Shown here: piece after piece, positions 34,304 through 38,778 of the stretch | Layout: every line of letters begins with the position of its first letter | Position numbering within the stretch: position 1 is the stretch's first letter | Assembly (NCBI GenBank): GCA_019751915.1 | Contig: JAIEMS010000033.1 | Location: 1 to 38,778, forward strand | Length of the DNA: 38,778 bases | Source: Burkholderiaceae bacterium | GTDB taxonomy: Bacteria > Pseudomonadota > Gammaproteobacteria > Burkholderiales > Burkholderiaceae_C | Reading direction: 5' to 3' | The notes under the pieces: model-generated | What the model saw: the letters and a program-made list of their open reading frames with translations, nothing else | The model's database searches: none | What the model was told of the DNA's origin: nothing | Position numbers and translations under genes: made by a program

Positions 34304-36246
34304 TGTCATTGCTAGAGGATGGACTGAACTCCCAACGATTCTCCAATATTGATCGCCGGCTTGCACTGACATTTGGCGGCTTGATTTTTCTACTCATGAC
34401 GTTGGTACTACTTATCGGTGGTTGGTACCTCAGTGGTATTATGGAGAAAGAGCAGGATCGTCTCGCCACATTAACATCAAGGGTACTTTCCAATGCAGTT
34501 AGTCGCGTCAGTTTTTCAGGAAAATACCAAGCGCGACTCTTGCTTGAAGAGATCAAAGCACAACAGCACGATATTATTTACCTCCGGCTCATTGATCCCC
34601 AAGGCATTGTGATTGCCCACAGCAATCCAGCAGAAAATGACTCGCGGCTCGATGATGAGCCTATGATGGGGGTTCGCACGGTTCTTTCTAGCGAGACTGA
34701 TCTTATCGTCAGAAAATTCATTCTCAATGGTGAATCAATTCGTGAAGTTAGTGCATTTTATCGAGGTGGATATGATAATTCTACTGTCGGCGTGATTCAA
34801 ATAGGAATATCAGAAACCGTAAGAGAAAAATCACTGCGAGATGGTGTTTTTTATATTGCACTTCTTTTACTTTTACTGCTTATTATTGGAATTGCGGTTA
34901 CATTAAAAGTCAGCAAATATTTTGGTACACCCGTGCGTCAACTGGCTATTAAAATGGAACGAGAGCGTAGCTTTCTACACGCTTTAATAAGCACCATCCC
35001 AGACCTTATTTGGTTCAAAGATACAAATGGAGTCTATCTAACTTGCAATCGATCTTTCGAGAAATTGATAGGAAAATCTGAGATCGAAATTATCGGGAAG
35101 CGCGATAGTGATTTTTTTCCTCCTGATTTACAAGAGCTATTCCGAAAAAAGGATATGGAAGCTATCTCAGCAGGAAAACCAACTCTGAATGAAGAATGGG
35201 TTACTTTTGCAAACGATAATTCAAAAGCTCTTCTAGAAACCATCAAAACCCCTCTATACAACTACGATGGGAAATTAATGGGTGTTCTTGGGCTTGGGCA
35301 TGATATTACAGAACATCGCCATATCCAAAGTGAATTAACCCTCCATAGGGATCGCCTTGAAGATATTGTTCAACAAAGAACTGCTGAATTGGTTGCAGCA
35401 AAAACAGAAGCAGAGCGAGCGAATGAAGAAACTAACTTAGCGCTTGAAAATTTACGCCGCACCCAAGACGAATTGGTAAAATCTGAAAAAGTTGCTGCAC
35501 TTGGTTCATTGGTAGCTGGCGTTGCTCATGAGCTTAATACACCTATTGGCAACGCTGTCACCATCGCTTCGACGGTTCAATACAAGCTTATAGGACTCAA
35601 GGAGCTTGTAGAAAAGGGACTGACACGCAGCGCACTTATGGATTTCTTCGATACCGTTGGCGAGGGAACAGAAATTCTCGAAAGAAACCTACGTCAAGCT
35701 GCTGATCTTATTTCAAATTTTAAGCAATTGGCAGTAGACCAATCGAGCTACCAACGCCGGAAGTTTGTTTTGCATACTGCGATCAATGAGGTCAGCGTTG
35801 TTATGGCACCTGCGCTACGCAAGGCAGGTGTCAACCTCGAATGCACAGTTCCCCCTGAAATTAATTTAGATAGCTATCCTGGGCCACTAACCCAAGCCTT
35901 GATAATTTTAGTCAACAATTCATTAATTCATGCTTTCGCAGGCCGAGAAACTGGAAGTATTCATATATCGGCCCAAAGGGAAGAATCTGGGTGGATTAGT
36001 ATTATCACGAAGGATGACGGATCTGGGATTGAAAAAAACAATATCGGACGTATTTTTGAGCCATTTTTCACCACAAAATTAGGGCAAGGTGGTTCCGGTC
36101 TTGGCCTGCATATTTTATTTAATATTGTAACTGGAGTCCTCGGAGGACGAGTTTCCGTCGATAGCAAAATAAATAATGGTGCGAAATTTATTATTTCTAT
36201 ACCAATACTGCCAACATCTGCAAAATTAAATCCTCTTGCTATTTAA
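34303..36246 (+). CDS. PAS-domain sensor histidine kinase coupled to the binding protein
   Basis: The 647-residue membrane kinase has TM1 at about residues 21-43, a periplasmic sensor of about 140 residues (44-182; includes YLRLIDPQGIVIAHSN, a Cache/PAS-like strand), TM2 at 183-201, a PAS domain at about 221-340 (STIPDLIWFKDTNGVYLTCNRSF, ending GLGHDITEHRH), a coiled coil (345-395), and a kinase core. H409 lies in GVAHELNTPIGNAV, the N-box is near N538-N539 (LVNNSLIHA), the G1 box is DDGSG (571-575) and the G2 box GGSGLGLHI (596-604). The GTG start at 34303 overlaps the binding-protein stop, with GGAGG ten bases upstream. The receiver it should phosphorylate is encoded 45 bases downstream. 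Confidence 0.92.
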   Translation: MSLLEDGLNSQRFSNIDRRLALTFGGLIFLLMTLVLLIGGWYLSGIMEKEQDRLATLTSRVLSNAVSRVSFSGKYQARLLLEEIKAQQHDIIYLRLIDPQGIVIAHSNPAENDSRLDDEPMMGVRTVLSSETDLIVRKFILNGESIREVSAFYRGGYDNSTVGVIQIGISETVREKSLRDGVFYIALLLLLLLIIGIAVTLKVSKYFGTPVRQLAIKMERERSFLHALISTIPDLIWFKDTNGVYLTCNRSFEKLIGKSEIEIIGKRDSDFFPPDLQELFRKKDMEAISAGKPTLNEEWVTFANDNSKALLETIKTPLYNYDGKLMGVLGLGHDITEHRHIQSELTLHRDRLEDIVQQRTAELVAAKTEAERANEETNLALENLRRTQDELVKSEKVAALGSLVAGVAHELNTPIGNAVTIASTVQYKLIGLKELVEKGLTRSALMDFFDTVGEGTEILERNLRQAADLISNFKQLAVDQSSYQRRKFVLHTAINEVSVVMAPALRKAGVNLECTVPPEINLDSYPGPLTQALIILVNNSLIHAFAGRETGSIHISAQREESGWISIITKDDGSGIEKNNIGRIFEPFFTTKLGQGGSGLGLHILFNIVTGVLGGRVSVDSKINNGAKFIISIPILPTSAKLNPLAI

Positions 36247-36291
36247 AAAGAACGCGCTCTTGCTTACTTTGATTTAGAAGATAAATAATAT

Positions 36292-38517
36292 ATGAACACC
36301 ACAACCAAAGAGTCAACAAGCGATTTATTTGTTTTTACTGCAGAAGACCCTAAAGAAGTTCAATCGACAAGTATAGATGCGCAATGGAAAATACTCGTCG
36401 TGGATGATGAGAAAGATGTGCACAGCACGACCATTTTGGCTCTGCGTGGAGTTTTCATTGAAGGGCGCTCTTTATGTTTTATGCACGCTTATTCGGCAAG
36501 TGAAGCCAAGTCGATTATTGCAGATACCTCTGATATTGCCGTATTGCTACTTGATGTCGTCATGGAGTCAGAAAGTGCTGGCCTTGATTTAGTCAAACAT
36601 GTTCGAAAAGAATTAAATCGGAATGACGTTAGAATTGTTCTACGCACTGGCCAGCCAGGCTATGCACCAGAAGTTGACACAATCCGCGATTACGATATTA
36701 ACGACTATAAGACAAAGTCAGAGCTGACACGCACACGCCTTTTTACCAGCCTGACAGTGGCTATTCGCTCCTATCGACAAATCCGCCAATCAGAAGCGAC
36801 ACGACGTGGACTAGAAAGCATCATCAATGCAAGCATCGATCTTAGTCGTATTCAAAGTGTAAAAAACTTTGCCGATGGGGTCGTTACGCAATTATGTGCT
36901 CTGTTTGATGTTGAGTCTGAAGGCCTTGTATGTGCTGGAAATCAATATTCAAATAAGGAACCGCCATTTCTCGTGATGGCCGCCGCTGGACGTTATGCTC
37001 AATTCATCGGAAAATCCTTGGATACGATCACCGATAAAGAAGTAGTTCATCGTTTATATGAAACACTCAATCTTAAGAAAAGCACCATAGGCAAAGGAAC
37101 TTGCCTTTATTTTCCAGTAAGCGATTCCAAAGGAATTGCCGCATACATTGATCTATCAAGTAAGATTGATGAAATAGACAGGCAGCTCATTGAAATATTC
37201 ATCACAAATATCAAGTCAGGATTTGAAAATACATATCTACAGCAAAAAATAGCAACCTTGGCTTATTTTGATAGAATATCTGGGCTTCCCAATCGGAATT
37301 CATTTATTGATTTCATAAAAAAAGAAGCGACTGAGTGCTCTGTTGTTGCTCAGATTGATATTGATAATTTTTCTGATATTAATAGTATATTAGATTTAAG
37401 TTTTGGCGATGATGTATTACGTGCAGTAGCAGCAAGACTACTAGATAATTTTCCTCCACCAACACGATTAGCACGGCTTGGTTCAGATACGTTTGGCCTG
37501 CTTGGTTCGCAAGATGCTGTGAACCCTCATACCATTGAAGCCGTATTCTCCGACCCTTTTTTAATAGGGGAACACTCATTGCGTTTATCCGCAACAAGTG
37601 GCTTAGTGGTTTGTAGCAATGAATCATTAAATGGAATTAATGCACTCAAAAATTCGTCCGTTGCAGTCAAACAAGCAAAGCAGTTAGCACGGAGCAAATG
37701 CATTTTTTTTGATCCAGCTCAGTCGATTGCGGCAAAAGAACGATTATTAATGCTAAGTAACTTGCGATCAGCATTCTCATGCGATCGACTTTTTGTTGTT
37801 TTTCAGCCATTTATTAGCCTTAAAAACAATCAAATAGTTGGCGCAGAAACTTTATTGCGCTGGAAAACTGATTCTGGTAAATTCATTCCTCCCAACAGAT
37901 TTATACCATTAGCTGAAGAGTCTGGATTGATGGTTCCACTCGGAAAATGGATTATTCGATCAGCCTTTAGGGAGCAACGCAAATTCCAAATGATGACCAG
38001 CGACCCATTTAGAATTGCAATTAATGTTTCACACGTTCAATTTCGAGAACCAGATTTTGTTGAAACCCTTGCAAAGGCAATATTAGAATTTGATATTGAC
38101 CCAAACAATGTAGAAATAGAATTAACCGAATCTGTAGCCATAGATAATCTTATATCCATCATGGAAACATTGAAACAAGTAAGAATTCTTGGCGTAAGCA
38201 TCTCGATTGATGACTTTGGAACTGGTTATTCTTCTTTGTCCATCATCAGCAAATTACCAATTCATCGACTAAAAATTGATCAGAGTTTTATTAGAAATAT
38301 AGAAACCGACTCATCTATTTCTAAGTTAATTATTCAACTCGCCAAAGAATTGAATTTAGAAACTATCGCTGAGGGAATTGAGTCTGAAGCTCAATACAAA
38401 ATGATTCAAGATTTAGGCTGTACAGAAGGGCAAGGTTATTTATTTTCACGCCCGCTGACAGCCGATGCATTTGAAGATTATTTTGCCAACCAGATCCATG
38501 CAATCAGTGCGCAGTGA
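36292..38517 (+). CDS. response regulator with DUF3369, degenerate GGDEF and EAL domains
   Basis: The 741-residue cytoplasmic regulator has a receiver domain (about residues 30-160; D38/D39, phosphoacceptor D88 in LLLDVV, T119, K140), a DUF3369 domain (about 168-315, RRGLESIINASIDLSRIQ), a GGDEF-fold domain (about 322-475) whose signature is GSDTF at 397-401, and an EAL domain (about 485-735). The cyclase signature is lost, so no c-di-GMP synthesis is expected. The EAL domain keeps E519 (AETLLRW), N578, E610 (IELTES), D640-D641 (DDFGTG), K661, E694 and EGQGY, so c-di-GMP hydrolysis is likely. It has no DNA-binding domain. It is the output of the binding protein-kinase pair encoded upstream. 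Confidence 0.93.
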   Translation: MNTTTKESTSDLFVFTAEDPKEVQSTSIDAQWKILVVDDEKDVHSTTILALRGVFIEGRSLCFMHAYSASEAKSIIADTSDIAVLLLDVVMESESAGLDLVKHVRKELNRNDVRIVLRTGQPGYAPEVDTIRDYDINDYKTKSELTRTRLFTSLTVAIRSYRQIRQSEATRRGLESIINASIDLSRIQSVKNFADGVVTQLCALFDVESEGLVCAGNQYSNKEPPFLVMAAAGRYAQFIGKSLDTITDKEVVHRLYETLNLKKSTIGKGTCLYFPVSDSKGIAAYIDLSSKIDEIDRQLIEIFITNIKSGFENTYLQQKIATLAYFDRISGLPNRNSFIDFIKKEATECSVVAQIDIDNFSDINSILDLSFGDDVLRAVAARLLDNFPPPTRLARLGSDTFGLLGSQDAVNPHTIEAVFSDPFLIGEHSLRLSATSGLVVCSNESLNGINALKNSSVAVKQAKQLARSKCIFFDPAQSIAAKERLLMLSNLRSAFSCDRLFVVFQPFISLKNNQIVGAETLLRWKTDSGKFIPPNRFIPLAEESGLMVPLGKWIIRSAFREQRKFQMMTSDPFRIAINVSHVQFREPDFVETLAKAILEFDIDPNNVEIELTESVAIDNLISIMETLKQVRILGVSISIDDFGTGYSSLSIISKLPIHRLKIDQSFIRNIETDSSISKLIIQLAKELNLETIAEGIESEAQYKMIQDLGCTEGQGYLFSRPLTADAFEDYFANQIHAISAQ

Positions 38518-38778
38518 TGCCCGCCTGACCGGGCGTGAAAGGATTTGAAGTTCCCAATGGAGCAATGCCAAAAAGTGCGATTTGTTCCCCCGTTTTGCTT
38601 TTGCTCCCCCTGTTTGGATTTGAATGCTGGCAGTTTTGGAGTATGTGACAAGCCCCCCATGATGGCGTGCCTCGCTGGTGCGTCACCTGCAAATGAGTAG
38701 GTGACCTTGCCCCTGTATTACGTATCCCATAGCCGAGATCATGAACTGGCTTGCCTGGTCTGAGCCGCCAGCCAGTCT
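38518..38778. other. 261-base unassigned region at the right edge
   Basis: No convincing gene is seen. Base composition returns toward the window average. A short hairpin GCCCG/CGGGC (38519-38523 and 38530-38534) directly follows the response-regulator stop but has no T-run, so it is a weak terminator candidate. A perfect inverted repeat GTCACCT/AGGTGAC with a 10-base spacer lies at 38682-38705. Short minus-strand frames in 38478-38692 lack support. The region may mark the right edge of the AT-rich insertion, but this cannot be settled here. Confidence 0.4.

Noticed and set aside
38517-38536. Hairpin after the response regulator as a rho-independent terminator
   Set aside because: The stem is only five G-C pairs plus weak ends and is followed by GAAAGG rather than a T-run.

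Overview
The window looks like a chromosome segment of a betaproteobacterium of the Burkholderiales, most likely family Comamonadaceae. The reasons are the gene set and order (mfd divergent from ispD-ispF, which converge on an ompR/envZ-type pair; a DUF1841 gene; a moxR-DUF58-transglutaminase cluster), the high GC content of most of the window (about 60% in lines I counted by hand), and five copies of an intergenic palindromic repeat of a type I associate with Comamonadaceae genomes. The genus cannot be fixed from sequence reading alone. No tRNA, rRNA, CRISPR array or transposase gene was seen.

Layout. 1-2656: tail of an unrecognised gene, then tsaD translationally coupled to a Na+/H+ antiporter-type membrane protein. 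2848-7610: a four-gene tripartite efflux operon (outer-membrane lipoprotein, MacA-type adaptor, and a MacB-type pump split into separate ATPase and permease). 7667-11707 (minus): moxR, DUF58 and a TgpA-type transglutaminase. 11751-14881: histone-deacetylase-family amidohydrolase with a strong terminator, an ECHDC3-like crotonase protein, and a MscS channel. 14958-19514 (minus): DUF1841, TRAP permeases DctQ and DctM, a two-TM protein and a periplasm-sensing diguanylate cyclase, tightly packed. 19513-22414: LysE/RhtB exporter, MltB-type lytic transglycosylase and M23 peptidase. 22456-23370 (minus): RluA-type pseudouridine synthase. 23607-25846: OmpR/EnvZ-type two-component pair. 25806-27200 (minus): ispF and ispD. 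27294-31436: mfd and a membrane protein. 31544-32914: an orphan amino-acid-type ABC substrate-binding protein.

The most distinctive region is 33242-38517. It is clearly AT-richer than the rest (32-47% GC in lines counted by hand) and encodes three tightly coupled genes: a secreted sugar-type periplasmic binding protein, a membrane PAS histidine kinase, and a response regulator whose output is DUF3369, a degenerate GGDEF (GSDTF) and an apparently intact EAL phosphodiesterase domain. No ABC permease or ATPase accompanies the binding protein. The simplest reading is a ligand-sensing relay, comparable in logic to LuxP-LuxQ or TorT-TorS, that lowers cyclic di-GMP. It looks horizontally acquired.

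A second c-di-GMP theme lies at 14958-19008, where a diguanylate cyclase with an intact GGEEF and inhibitory RxxD site is packed against TRAP permeases that lack an adjacent binding protein. The window thus offers one candidate input for making c-di-GMP and one for destroying it, each next to solute-uptake-type proteins.
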